A stretch of 64,000 nucleotides of DNA from positions 10,773,492-10,837,491 of the forward strand of contig NC_059372.1 in the NCBI RefSeq assembly GCF_019703515.2. The letters are read 5' to 3'. Source of the stretch: Myxocyprinus asiaticus (taxonomy: Eukaryota > Chordata > Actinopteri > Cypriniformes > Catostomidae). The translations under genes and the position numbers were made by a program. Positions 35,331 through 49,887 of the stretch are shown piece by piece; the first letter of the stretch is position 1, and each line of letters opens with the position of its first letter. A model generated the notes under the pieces. That model searched no databases, had not been told where the DNA came from, and worked only from the letters and a program-made list of their open reading frames with translations.

Positions 35331-35331
<1 letters not shown>

Positions 35332-37376
35332 GGGAAGCTCTGATAACACATGGTGACATACTCTTGGCATGATAGCTGTGAAACAGGGCAACAAAACATG
35401 GATTGCCAACTCTGTTACTATAGTAACCCCACAGCCTCTTGCTTTCTGCAGGAGTCTATGCTTGGAAGATGAGACACAGTGAAGAAGCCAATTAAATCAA
35501 CAGTCCAAACCTTGACAGAACATTTGGAATATATAGTGTGCATTTCCAGATATTCCAGATGAAATTAATTTTCCTCCAGGCAGGGACGTCTTCTAAAGTT
35601 TTCTATAAGCTTTACACATTTAGATTTGTTTAATAATTTCGAATTTTGGCCTTTTATTAAGAGCAAAATTGTTCCAGCTCTGCCAGAGTAGACAGAGCAT
35701 TTCCAGTGGGCAGCAATTTACAGATCATTCTTCTGATTTTCAATTAGATTCAAGTCTGGGCTTTCTGTAGCAGATTCTGGGTAATTGTCCTGCAAGAAAA
35801 TGAATCTTCACCTGGCTGACTGAAAACGATTTCTCATTTTAAGGGGATTTGCCTGTATTTTGGTCCATCCATGTTGCTCCTAATGGCAACAAGCCTCATG
35901 CTAAAAAGTAACCCCAGAAAATAATGCTGCAATTGCTTTTGCTTGGATAGGTTAGTTACCTAGATGTTGGACTGTATTTGGTCCATAGTAGGGTACAAAC
36001 GTGCTAAAGGGCCCCCAGGGTAACAGGTACTTTTGATTTAATTTTCTCCCAAAGCACTAAATAGCAACAAAAACTATAACAGCACTTTCCTAAACACCTG
36101 TTTTTCACTATGCACTGCAAAATTGTCCTGATCCATGAGGTCACTGCATGCAATGTCTAAAAGTTGATTTTAAGGTTATTTGGTCTAACATTTAATAACT
36201 TTTAAAATGTTGCAAAATTATGTACCTCATGAGAATCCCTGAAGTTATCACATTTATAAATAAAAATGCTTATTTGTCTATTTTAGATTTGTTGAAGGAA
36301 ACTAGATCAAAAGTTTTTTAATAGCTGTCCATTTTGCAGAGTTTGCAGGGTTTACGAGGACATTTCTTGTAAACGTTCTGCATTGTGAGTGTATCCTCTC
36401 ACCCTTTCATTTCTGAATGTGTGTGTATAGCATTGTGACTGATTTATTTATTTTTTGACAAATGTAAAAAAAAAGTTCTGTGTTATAGTCTCACCAGCAA
36501 ATTTTTTTGTGTGTGTAAGTGTGTTTGTGTGTGTGTGAGTGGGTGTGTATGTTTTGCACTGAGGATGTTTTAGAGTTTCACCGTGTAATTTATGTCTGTT
36601 TCTTTTCTGCATTGTGGCTTATTTATTGATTATATTTGATAGATCTGTTTTTTGGACTTTCCCTTTCATTTTCAACGGTTGGTCAGTTTTGACCGCAAAT
36701 ACCAAAGGTATCACTTTTTTTTTCTTTTTTTTCTTTTTTATGGCCATTGTTTTTATTTTTATTTTTTTATGTTCAGATGGCAAATGGAGGAAAAGTCACC
36801 AAGTCTTGTACTGCCCACATAAAGAAAACCATTTTTTATTAAATGAGGAAAGTTTATTTTGGTAAAAAATTACAGAATGCTATAGAAGGGTTAAGATGGT
36901 GGATGAAGCGAGAAAAATGTGAATTATAAATATACTTATAATACATTCAATACTGAAAAGTATCTATACATTTTTTTTAATATCATAGACAACTAAATTT
37001 GTTTGTACTATGTATTTTATATGCTCATTAGAGTATCACATTGTTCCTCTCGCATCACCTGTATTGAAATCAGTTGCAACTGGAGTCTCCCCTTTTCGTG
37101 AGGAGCGCTATTTGAATGATGCGTGGAGCTGTACATTGTAGCGCGTTCCAAATCTGTCTGTTATGAGGCATAATTTCAGTAAGGATGCAGCCATAGAAGA
37201 CAACTGCCTATGTAGGCAGGAGACAGCAAGGCAGCTCACTAAGTTTTGGAACAGACCCTAAATCACTACAACCCACAACCGACCCTCCTCCCCTCCCCCA
37301 GTGCCTTTTACCCCCCCTGAAATAAGGTGGTGATCTTATTTAAAAATAATAATTTTAATCAATACAACCTTACATT
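35331..37376. other. Non-coding stretch
   Basis: No gene or clear repeat. 36500-36545 is GT-rich. 36710-36770 is T-rich. Open frames there are low-complexity artefacts. Confidence 0.4.
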
Positions 37377-38180
37377 CAGGGTTGGGAGGGTTACTTTTGA
37401 AATGTATTCCACTACAGATTACAGAATACATGCTGTAAAATGTAATTTGTAAAGTATTCCGTTAGATTACTCAAGGTCAGTAACGTATTCTAAATACTTT
37501 GGATTACTTCTTCAGCACTGGTAGATTTTTTCACTTGTTTTGACTATAAAACTTTGCCACTACAGTAAGACAAAATACACATTAAAAATACATTCTCTGA
37601 AAAACCTAAATATCTTATGCAGTGTTGTTTCTAAAACAAGATGAATCAATTGATGATCAATGATTTTTAGATATTTTTACAGAAAAACAATACAAACATT
37701 ATCAAGAATATGATTTTTGCCCTAATATCAAAGGTATTACTAGAAAAAAAGAAATTATGATCTAATATGAATTTTCTTGATAAAAAAATATGATCGTGCC
37801 TGGTAGCATATTAGCTTAGCATAAAGCTGACAATTTACACAAGGATTATTTCTATTTCTTCTGCTCCAAACTTACTTCAAACTAAGTTTGCTCATATGAA
37901 TGTAACACATCATAAGAAAGTGTTTCACCGCTGTTCAAATGCACTTTGGATCGCATCATTTATATGTATAAATGTTTCCATCTGAAAGGACTAAATATTA
38001 AATGAAACAAATGACAATAAAATGCAAAGTAATCTCTTCAGTAATCAAAATACTTTTGGAATGTAACTGTATTCTAATTACCAATGATTTAAATTGTAAC
38101 TGTAGTGGGATACAGTTACTTATATTTTGTATTTTAAATACGTAATCCCGTTACATGCATTCTGTTACTCCCCAACCCTG
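37377..38180. mobile_element. hAT-like MITE with 8-bp target duplication
   Basis: Left terminus cagggttgggagggttactt; right terminus 'gttactccccaaccctg', its inverted repeat. The flanks cttacatt (37369-37376) and cttacgtt (38181-38188) differ by one base. Inverted 'gattacagaatacatgctgt'-like arms enclose an AT-rich centre without an ORF. Length 804 bp. Confidence 0.78.
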
Positions 38181-38258
38181 CTTACGTTACATTATTATTA
38201 TTTGACACAAATGATATTATATTCAATATAAAGAAATATATTATTTCTTTAAAATATA

Positions 38259-39887
<1,629 letters not shown>

Positions 39888-40388
39888 TATATTAAATCTC
39901 TTCATACTCTTTCCAACCAAAAAAAAAAAGCTATTTCTTCTTAAGGGGTGCCTTTGGTCCCATTTACCCTATTTAATTTGCAATCCAAAGAGCTCAACTT
40001 TAGTTTTGTCACATGACTTCTTTCAAATACTAGTCACTCAACTCATAGGCCTGCACATCGTAAGCCTGTTTGCCACTTTGAAGCTGCCCAAACTTGCCGA
40101 ACTGAGATGAGAATCACGTTGAGCTAACACTTTCTGCACTACTTGCGATTCTCATCTCTAGCCTAAGTAGAATTTGTTCCTCACACACTAAACCAATCCA
40201 AATCTCACTGGGAAGTCAACCAACACAGCTTTTGTCATCATCATTGTCTGAATTTGTAATTTTTTGCAACAAATACTGTTTTATCTTCTTTGGTTGCTCT
40301 GACAGAGCCATACACTAAAGATCGCTGCTTATCATGCCTGCTCAACACCTCCACCAAATGGTTTCCCTAATGAAAAAAACAAATTAAA
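39888..40388. other. Non-coding stretch
   Basis: No gene or repeat recognised. Confidence 0.4.
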
Positions 40389-40800
40389 CCAGCCTGTGCT
40401 GGTATGCTGGTCTTAGCTGGTTTAAGCTGGTATAGCTCGTCTTCAGGCTGGTTAAGTTGGTTTTCAGATAGTCTAGCTCTGTCTTAGCCTGGCCATTCTG
40501 GTTTGCTGGTCTTTGCTGGTTTAAGCTGGTCTAGCTCATCTCCCAGCCTGGTCAACCTGGTCTTCCAGCCTGGCTAAGCTGGTCTTCAGATGGTTTCAGC
40601 CTATGCTGGTATGCTGGTCTTAGCTGAATTAAGCAGGTTTAGCTGGTCTAACAGTGAGGTATTCAGTGGTCTATTTGAACAGCCAGCTGGCCTCCCAACC
40701 TGACTGGCTGAAGTGTCCAAAACCCCTCTAAAATCAGCAAACCAGACCTGCCTGGACAGGCTGGGAGACCAGCTAAAACCAGCAAACCAGATTAGTCTGG
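40389..40800. repeat. GCTGGT-rich minisatellite-like palindromic repeat
   Basis: Many degenerate copies of 'tgctggtttaagctggtcta' and related words occur. Near the right end the motif appears inverted ('ccagctaaaaccagcaaacc'), so the whole folds back. Unit length is roughly 10-20 bases and varies. Smaller pieces occur at 47735 and 55955. Confidence 0.75.
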
Positions 40801-43800
40801 TTTAAAAAATCTTCTTTTTGTTTTCCTCTATGTACTGCGTGTTTGGTGGCAACCACACCTACAGTTTCCTTTACTCCCAGTCACTTCTGCAAATTACATC
40901 TAATTTTATGCCCGCTATGACTTGTTGGTTGCCCTTGTTAAGTGCTCACCACATTTCCTTCCCTCATGGCACTCAATATATTCAACATTTGCTAATCAGT
41001 GGCCAACAGTGGCAAGTCCAGTTCTCACTACCAATTTCAGCTCACAATCAACTGAAACATTTTGCTGTGGTTCTTTTCTCTTCAAGCCAAGCTTACTTTG
41101 CTGTAAACTGTACTCTCATTTAACGCTTGTAACAAACACGATCCAACTACATGTATTGTTTGCAGTTGACAAAACTTTGATTCTGCAATCAAACAACTGG
41201 CCTGGTAAATTAAAAATAGTCTATCAAATAACATGAAGCATGTGGTTTCTTGAATAGCATCCTATACGATGGCCAAGCCCATAACCCAGTTCTGATACTC
41301 AATCCTCAGCCATTGCAGGAGTGTCCAAGATGATTAATTTAGAGCTGCCACCTTGAGGTCGCCCATCAGAGCAGTCAGACATTCAATTGTGTAGGAACAG
41401 TGTTAATCAGTGTTTACAGGTTGTTATCTGAAAGATACTGTATTATGAACCCTGACATTTAAAGGGATGCCTTTATTTTTTGAGCTGGTTCCAGACTTTT
41501 CTGTTTATAGTTTCACAACTTAACTTGGCAGATCTGAGGGCCAACTTGTTAACAAAAAGAAAAGGAATTGTCCTCCCAAACATGTCAATTCTGTCATTAT
41601 ATACTCACCCTCATGTCTTTCCGAACTTTTTTTCTTCCATGGCAAACAAAATAAGACATTATAAAGAAACTCCAACCAGCACTTTTTTCAGCATGATCAC
41701 CTGTGAAATAGATATGTTGCTTCTGAAAGTTCATGTACCCTGAAATCGACCCCATTCAGCCGAATTACTGACAAGTGGCATCCCCCATCAGAAATGTTTG
41801 CATTAATTCAAGTGCAAACACTTTCTCTCTAATGTTATTGATAGTGCATTGCGTGAGCAACCTTCGAGACATGGGTTCTAGGCTCATGGAAACCAGTAAG
41901 TAATTGCGTTCACGTTAACAATGGTGAGCATAATTTCCAGATTGCATTTTCACTCTAAAATTAAAATTTTGACTCCACTGATTAGGTTTAGGATTGGGGT
42001 TTGGGTAAGGGTGGAGGGTCAATAACCAGGAACTGTCAAGCTCCAAAAAGGACAAAAAAGGCAAGCTTAAAAAATAGTCTCTCTGAATCTTGGTAAATTT
42101 CTGCAACAAATATTTATTTTTATCCACACCAGACAATTGCTTGACCAAAAAGGTCCTCTAGATTAAAGGGGCAAATAGAATAGTTTCATTTTATAAATTG
42201 CAAACATAGTATGAATGTTCTCTCAAAGACACTGAGACACACAGGCTTTTGAGAGATTTCACTTGAAAATCAAAAGGGCTCTTCAAAGAGTTGTCAAAGT
42301 AGGCTTAACACTCCAGCACATAAAATGGTTGCCTAGAAACAAGATTGAAATTGAATCGCATATCCATTGACAGATAAGGCTGTTTGCTGGTATATTTTCG
42401 TTTAGCGCCACAGCTCAAAGAAACACTTGCCCACTCTGTACTGTGCGACCTCGCTTGCACTAGATTATTGGACTGGATAACTCTTTGGTCAAAGTGTAAA
42501 TTAACTTTTTAGGCAGGTCAGCACTTGCATAACTCAATGAAGAATAAAGGTGATGTGGCCACCACAAAGGGTCAACGAATTCACTCATGGCAATCGTTAT
42601 TAACAGTACGTTACCAACCGTGAAAGGAAAAGTTCCTCTGCTTTAATTACAACAATGTGTTGTACTTGGGTTATCACTCCTGTGTTGCAATGGTGACCCA
42701 GAAGTTGCGTTATGAAATGTGTCAGTCAGCAATAACACGTAATCAAAGTACACGTTGCATTCTCAGTATTTCCACAAGGGGCGCTATAGCTGACATTAGT
42801 GTGAACTGTCAATATATTTATAGCAAATATAGAGTAATAACACATCCATTTTAATGGCACAGACTTTTGAAATTAACTCTATCGCTCCCTTAAGGACTGA
42901 GGTTTGTTTCCACCACAGTAACGGAAGAACGTACGTTAAGGCCGAAACATACTCTGTTCAAGAACTCGAATGCAGGTGCTTCCAGCTACGCAAGTTCGAT
43001 TTCATGCATTGTTGTGTTTCAAAATGTTTCAAAATGCAGTTCATAACACAATGCACAAGGGCTGCTATATAATATATTAGTGAGAACTGTCCGCTTCTTT
43101 GGTGAGTTTTTTCTTTAATGTCAACTACTGTAATGGCAGAGCAACAGTTTTAAGAAAATATTGTGGCGCAGGTAAGTTAAAGTCAATATATTTATATCAA
43201 CCTACCTGAATAATAACACATCCAGTGTAGGCACTCTATCCAGACTGATCTCACAGTGAAATCGGAAACAGTAGGTTGACTTTTCTTTAGCTTTCGGTCT
43301 TTGCTTACCGAAAATCGAAATACTGCCCCCACTGTCTAAAGCGGTAAGTGTTGTTGGGTGTATGGGCACGTGTGCTCCATTTTCAAAGGCCAATAGCCTT
43401 TGGCCCACCAATTACCCATGGGACAAACAAGGCCAACTGGGGAGTGAGGCAGGGTCAATGTCAAAAGCGGAGTTTTGCAGAACTTGCCAGGTTCTGTATT
43501 CAGCGCACATTGGTACAGGTTTGGGAAAGAATTTAAATTGTGGGTACAGTACAAATCCGTTAAGATGCACAATGGATAAAGCAGTGCCCAAAGAAAGAAC
43601 TTTCAATGGTTCTAGATCATGGACAGTGTGCTGGGACATCATACCGCTGTTAGTGAGAGACCACTCAGGGCTCCATGGCAGTTACAGTCGGTGAGCTGTC
43701 AACGCTAACATATTTTGCTAGCAAGCTAATGTTTACAAATGATATCAACTCGATATTCTAGATAATTAGATAACACGATACCTCAGCTTGAGTTTCCCTC

Positions 43801-44719
43801 TTGCTTGTGAAATGGGTGGGGTGTGTGACGTTGGCACCAGAGCTGTGTGTTTGGCATGATGGTTGGAACACAGATCGATTTTAGTCTCACGGCTCAAGTT
43901 CCAAGTCTATTGACCCCAGCTGACCAGTTGATAGCCCTGGCTTGCTCTGGCCCATTAGTGGATAAGCAGCTATTGTGAGATCCAAACCCAGGTCTCCCAT
44001 GCTGCTGATGCAATGCGCTTCCAGTCGCGCCACAATGGAAGGTAAACACATTGGAGCCGATGCAAAAATGTCTGATAAGAGATGATGCTTGTCAGTGATT
44101 CAGCAACCTGGGCACTGGAACTCTCAGAAACAGCATGCCGACTTCCCATTTGTTCATGATGCTCTATCGCCCCCTTGTGTGCTGAGGTTTGTTACCGCCA
44201 CAAAAGCATGTCCAACTGGACCACGGTTGGCAATGTATTGGCCAAGCGCTCCCATTTGTGTATGCGTACTTGTGTAACGTATGTTTCTGGCCTTATGCTT
44301 AAAGGGGCAAGGGAAAAAACTGAATTCAAAATATGATATCAATTAAATGCAGGCTTATTTTGTTTTAAGGAACAATTTTACTGGAAGATTAGGGGATTAA
44401 ATGATTTTTTGCTGAATAACTGCACTCCACCTAAACTGTCATTTGCAGGTGTGAAGGTGGAATTATTGATAGTCATTTAGGATGTTCCCTCTACAGCTGT
44501 GCTTTTAATCATACCTCAGTCTTTTAATTATGCAAAGCTGGGACACAGCTTCTCACTCCAACACTCTCACTGAAGCAAAAAGCACCAAGACCACAGTGAA
44601 AACAAACTTGTCGGACATCACTGAAGCCCTCTGTACATCCCCTGGTTGAGGTGTCCACCATGCTCCGGTTCAAAGAGCTCATTAAGAGCTAAAGACTCTC
44701 TCTGTGGAAAAAAGGTCAA
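40801..44719. other. Long non-coding stretch with weak repeats
   Basis: No gene. 41575-41700 is a partial cyprinid MITE ('tatactcaccctcatgtctt'). 41975-42020 has 'ggtttaggattggggtttgg', a G-rich motif also seen inverted at 46680. 43976-44037 resembles a tRNA head on the minus strand but is too weak to call. 44200-44300 is similar to 26170-26265. Confidence 0.4.
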
Positions 44720-44995
44720 AAGTCATTATTTTGAAATAAAAATAATTATGAGATAGGCTACTAGCCTAAGTCAGAATTATGGGGGGAAAAAAGTAATTAT
44801 TATCAGATAAAAAATCAAAATTTTGAGATACTTAGTATAATTACGAAATTAAAAGTCATGATTATGAAATTCTAAACCGTAATTATGAGATATTAAGTAC
44901 TATTTATGACAAAAGTCATATTTATGAGATATACAGTAAAGTAATTATTATGAGATTAATTTATAATGAGACACTAAATCCTAATTATGGCACAT
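44720..44995. repeat. Degenerate 'aattatgagata' tandem array
   Basis: Words such as aattatgagata, attttgagatac, gtaattatgagata and 'tatttatgagatataca' recur every about 20-30 bases. It is a decayed tandem repeat. Confidence 0.6.
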
Positions 44996-47900
44996 GGCAT
45001 GTGGATGACTAATACTATTCACTGACATTGCCAAAATGCGCAGAACATATTGGGCCTTATTCATGAAACATGAGCAGAAAAATGTTAATGTCATTAATGC
45101 ATTTGTATGTATATTGTCCAGTTGAACTGAATCTAAAGATTTATGTAAATGTTTTTACATACATTTTACACCAAAATTTGCTTGTGTTTCATAAATAAGG
45201 TGCATTGTACAGAATAATGTATACCACAATGTAATGTGCTTGATTTGACCTTTCACTTCCAATGTAACGAATAAACCACAATAAAAACAATATCAAATAT
45301 TGAGACAAAAATTGACACCTGATTTATTGTAGAAATGATAAATAGATTAAGTAATGCAATAAGGTCATACACTATTTTAAATATTTATTGTAGCATTATG
45401 TGTACTGTTTCACATACTATATATTTTTTTAAATAGTAGGCACCATACAGTATATACTGTGCTGTATGCAGTAAACACGCTAGTATTCCTTACCAAACAC
45501 AGCCAACTATGATCAGGTGATCAGATTAATAAAACTAAGTGAGTTTCATTTAATTGTTTTAGCTCTAATGTCAAATACATTCCTTACAGTTGCCATAGAA
45601 ACAAGACCAGTAAAGATATCGTTTTTGTGCAGCATAACGGTGGTGTTTCTAATTTTTATGTGTAACAACAGACCGGTCATAAAAATACTGTTTCAGTTCT
45701 ATCTGTGCATGCTTTGCCTCTTGCACTCGGCAGTCATTATAACAACAGCAAACAACACATTTCTGCTGATTAAAAATAGTGCAAAAGTGTGAAAGATGTC
45801 AAGCGAAGACATGTTTGTGTGCACCATTCTGCAGAATGCCTATGTTCTAGAAAAATGTAATATGACTTAAAGGGATATGTCACTCAAAAATGAAAATCCT
45901 TATTTACTTACCCTCGTGTTCCATGTTCCACAAGTATTTACTTTTAGTGTATAGGAAAGACACTTGTCAACATTCTTCAAAATTTCTCATCTTGTACGGA
46001 AGAAAGTCAAATGGTTTTAGAACAACACAAATCTGAGTTAATGATAATGTATTTTCATGTCTACCTAAAAATAGAATTACAGTAAATGGGATATATCTCT
46101 TATTAGGCTGTAAGTAAAACAAAACAAAAATATAATTTTCTGCCTCTGCATTCACAATCACAATAGGTATGCATTAGCACTTATGCTAGAGTACGGACAT
46201 TAGCATAATTAAATCTCCTCGGCCCCCGCTCCCTACACAGAAACTGCCGGTCTCATTACACAGATGATGCAGCTGGTTTGCAACACTGCGAAAACTAATT
46301 AGCAAACTAGCTTGCTAATTTTGAGGAGAAGCTTGTAAATCAACTGGACGAATTTGGAGGGGAATTTAGTGTTCACTTTAGATAGCACTTTTGGCTTTCT
46401 TTTAATTTTAGAAAAGGAAACATAACTTCTGGTACTAACATGTTTTAATATGACTTAGTTTCTTGAAGCTAAGTCATGTGTACAAGGTACCGGTTGATCA
46501 TCCTGATCTCATGACAATTGGGTGGCAGTGGCAACATTTTTGCAAAATGACTTTACGTGGTTCCTTACACGTATCGCAACAGTTCTGATGTGAAATGTCT
46601 ACTGTGTGGCACTAAAAGAGAGTTAAATTTTCGAATGCTCTATTGAGTTTTAAATCAACAAAACCAACCAATCTTACTACCCTAAACCTTAAACCTAAAC
46701 CTAACTGATAGTGTCATAGCAAATGGGACATGATGAACGCAATTTCTGAAGCAACCACGTCATTTTGTGGTGCTTCTATGACACTTTTGACTCACAAGTA
46801 ACTCGTTTGCATTGCATCAGTTGAGCTACCGCGCAATTTAACCATGTACAAACAAGCTTGTAAATGTAGCTGTTTATGTAATAAAATGTTAAAATGTATC
46901 AACTTACAAGTCATGCACTATAGTAAAAGTGTTCTGATGTTATAAGACAGCATTGTGTGACGAACAGGGCGAAAAGAAAGTGTTTATGAACTGATGATCT
47001 GGTGTTTTACTTGTGATTTGTGTGAGAGGGAATAGAAGTTGTTGTTGTTGTAGTGCCTCTGGTGAACTTTCACGATACAACGAGCCACATAAAAATAATT
47101 TAGCAAAAATGTAGGTACAGTATTGTGATTCTGTAAGACCAGGTTGGAGTTGATACTTGTCAATCAATTTTCCATACTTTGACAGCTTAGAGACATCAAA
47201 TCATCATACTCTTTGAAAGACAAAGAGGACCAGACCTTTTGTCGTTTAGTCAAAGGTCTGGCTATGCGATACTAACAGCCACTCCGCTCTCTCTTCCTCT
47301 CTAGCAATCATACATTAATTACATCATCAAAAGCTATCATAATCCTCTTTGAGCCCCACTTTGTGCCGGAAGCCATTTTATCCCACTGAGTGGTAACTGA
47401 TATAATTAAAACCCAGGATATGCAACATACACTGCAGGACAAACGTTAGCATGACTCTATTGTTGTATTGACGTGATGACAGCAATTGTTGCTAGGCAAT
47501 TCCCATATAAGTGCCTGACTAATCAGCTACAGAGGCTTAGCTGTCTTTTGTGTAAAATGCAGTCACATGGCTGTGTATTTCTAAGAGATAAGAGAGCACA
47601 TTTAAGGTTTATAAATGCGACATTCTGACATAAACAGCACCCTTTCCTTTCTGATTTTGAAAGAGAGGTGCAACATCTACTGGCTGCAAGAAGTATTGCC
47701 TTTGGATTGCTATTGGTGAGGATAAAAAAGGAAACAGCTTAACTGGCTTAAGCTGGTCTCTTTGGATCTCATGGATCTCATTGCTTTTAATGTTGTGCAT
47801 TTTTTCTTAGTGGGAACAGTGACGGCAAAAAGAGAACCTTTTTGTTGCAGCTAATAAACTTTATTACATGCAGTTACACAGTCCAGCATTGCACTAGAAT

Positions 47901-48057
47901 GTACGTATGACTTGAAGAGAATTTGACACTTAAGTACAAAGTCATTTTGATCTCAAAACGTAATGCACTTTTCACATAAAACGCCAGCTGCCACTAGTGT
48001 CACAAGCACATGGGAGGGGTTTGAAAGATTCTTCCACAAACCACTCATGCATTATAC
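44996..48057. other. Long non-coding stretch
   Basis: No gene. 45869-45935 is a fragment of the agttcaccc MITE. 46490-46830 is a repeat with 'ctaaaccttaaacctaaacc' in its centre. 47735-47760 has a GCTGGT scrap. Open frames are without domains. Confidence 0.4.
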
Positions 48058-48383
48058 CAGGTGTTTTCAAACTGGTTGATGTCAAGGAGCCCCAACTTTG
48101 ATTATCCCCTTGTGAGGGACCCTCTGTGTGAGAAAAGTAGTTAACATGATATTATAAAGACTTATTTTTTGCTAAATTAAATAATTAGCATTTATATTGT
48201 CATTGAACTAAAGCCAAAATAAATTATTAAAATATTATCTGGAAAATATTGACTTCTTATTAAGTTGACAGTGTATAAACCTGATGAAAAAACATTTTCA
48301 ATTCGATTCAATAAAAAAAAAAAAAAAAAAAAAAAAGTATTATTATATTATATTATTAAATTATATTTTATTTTAAATATTTA

Positions 48384-49536
48384 CACTGATCAGCCGCAAC
48401 ATTAAAACCACTGACAGGTGAAGTGAATAACATTAACAACATATTATCTCATTACAATGGCACCTGTCAAGGGGTTGGATATGTTAGGCAGCAAGTGAAC
48501 AGTCAGTTCTTGAATTTCATGTGTTGGAAGCAGGAAAAATGGGCAAGCATATGGATCTGAGCGACTTTGACAAGGGCCAAATTGTAATGGCTAGTTGACT
48601 GGGTCAGAGCATCTCCAAAACAGCAGGTCTTGTGTGTTCCCCGTATGCAGTGATTAGTACCTACCAAAAGTGGTCCAAGGAAGGACAACCAGTGAACTGG
48701 TGACAGAGTCATGGGCACCCAAGGCTCACTGATGGGCATGGCTAGCCCGTCTGGTCCAATCCCACAAAACAGCTACTGTAGCACAAATTGCTGAAAAACT
48801 TAATGCCATGATAGATGTGTCAGAACACACAGTGCATCGCAGCCTGCTGCTTATGGGGCTGCGTAGCCACAGACCTGACCCCTGTCCACCACTGTGAGCA
48901 TCAGAACTGGACCATGGATCAATGGAAGAAGGTGGCCTGGTCTGATGAATCACATTTTCTTTTAGATCATGTGGACGGCCAGGTGCCTGTGTGTCCTTTA
49001 CCTGGGAAAGAGATGGCAGCAGGATGCACTATGGGAAGAAGGCAGGCCGGCGGAGGCAATGTGATGCTCTGGGCAATGTTCTACTGGGAAACCTTGGGTC
49101 CTGGCATTCATGTGGATGTTACTTTGACACGTACGTGCAGACCACGTACACCCCTTCATGGCAACAGTATTACTGATGGCAGTGGCCTCTTTCAGCAGGA
49201 TAATGTGCCCTGCCACGCTGCAAAAATTTTTCAGGAATGGTTTGAGAAACATGACAAAGAGTTCAAGGTTTTGACTTGGCCTCCAAATTCCCCAGATCTC
49301 AATCTGAATGAGCATCTATGGGATGTGCTGGAGCAACAAGTCCGATACATGGAGGCCCCAATTTGCAACTTACAGGACTTAAAGGATCTGCTGCTGACGT
49401 CTTGGTGCCAGATACCACAGGACAACTTCAGAGGTCTTGTGGAGTCTATGCCTCGACAGGTCAGAGCTGTTTTGGCAGCACAAGGGGGACCTACACAATA
49501 TTAGGCAGGTGGTTTTAATGTTGTGGCTGATCGGTG
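48384..49536 (+). mobile_element. Tc1-like transposon ('cactgatcagccgcaacatt' type), inside the hAT MITE
   Basis: Left end cactgatcagccgcaacatt; right end 'gttgtggctgatcggtg' is its inverted repeat. TA at 48382-48383 and 49537-49538. Same family as 53488-54670. Confidence 0.92.
48539..49504 (+). pseudogene. Tc1-like transposase, N-terminal half decayed, core open
   Basis: ATG at 48539 begins MGKHMDLSDFDKGQIVMAS and then meets stops. The DNA-binding half has several frame changes. From 48815 a 229-codon frame covers the catalytic core: WKKVAWSDESHFLLD (first Asp), GGGNVMLWAMFYWETLG, LFQQDNVPCHAAK (second Asp) and PPNSPDLNLNEHLWDVL (Glu), ending GGPTQY. The core is therefore intact in sequence, but it cannot bind the termini without the N-terminal domain. 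Confidence 0.88.
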
Positions 49537-49887
49537 TATATTTAGCGCTATATAAATACATTTGTAAAAGTATACAATAAAATAAAATTTCAAAGCAGAG
49601 AATATTTAATTGCAACCCATATTTCTTACAAATAAGTGTTCTTTTTTCATAATATTTAAAATTATATGGCATTTTATTTCTGTATTTAATTCTTACTATG
49701 GCTGTCAATACAATAAAATAATTGTGATTAATCTAACGATTTCATAATGAAATGGTAAAAAGGTCAAATAATGTCAACATTTTTAGACTTTCTTTTTCTC
49801 AAAAAAAAAAAGAAAAAAAGAAAAAAAAGATTTGCAGACCCCCTTGCGGCCCCCTGGGGGTCCCCAGACCCAGTTTGAAAACCCCTG

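Larger units (their letters stand above)
48058..49887. mobile_element. hAT-like MITE split by a Tc1 element
   Basis: Left terminus caggtgttttcaaactggtt; right terminus 'cagtttgaaaacccctg' (inverse: caggggttttcaaactgggt). The flanks cattatac (48050-48057) and cactagac (49888-49895) agree in 6 of 8 bases. The ends are related to those of the hAT element at 26899. The AT-rich interior with poly-A (48308-48336) holds no transposase of its own. Confidence 0.75.

Noticed and set aside
43976..44037. Second type of tRNA-headed SINE on the minus strand ('gggtttggatctc')
   Set aside because: The B-box match is weak, the A box is not clear, and no tail or target duplication was found.
46676..46705. Telomere-like 'cctaaacc' repeats
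   Set aside because: Only a few degenerate units within an interspersed repeat; not the vertebrate TTAGGG array.
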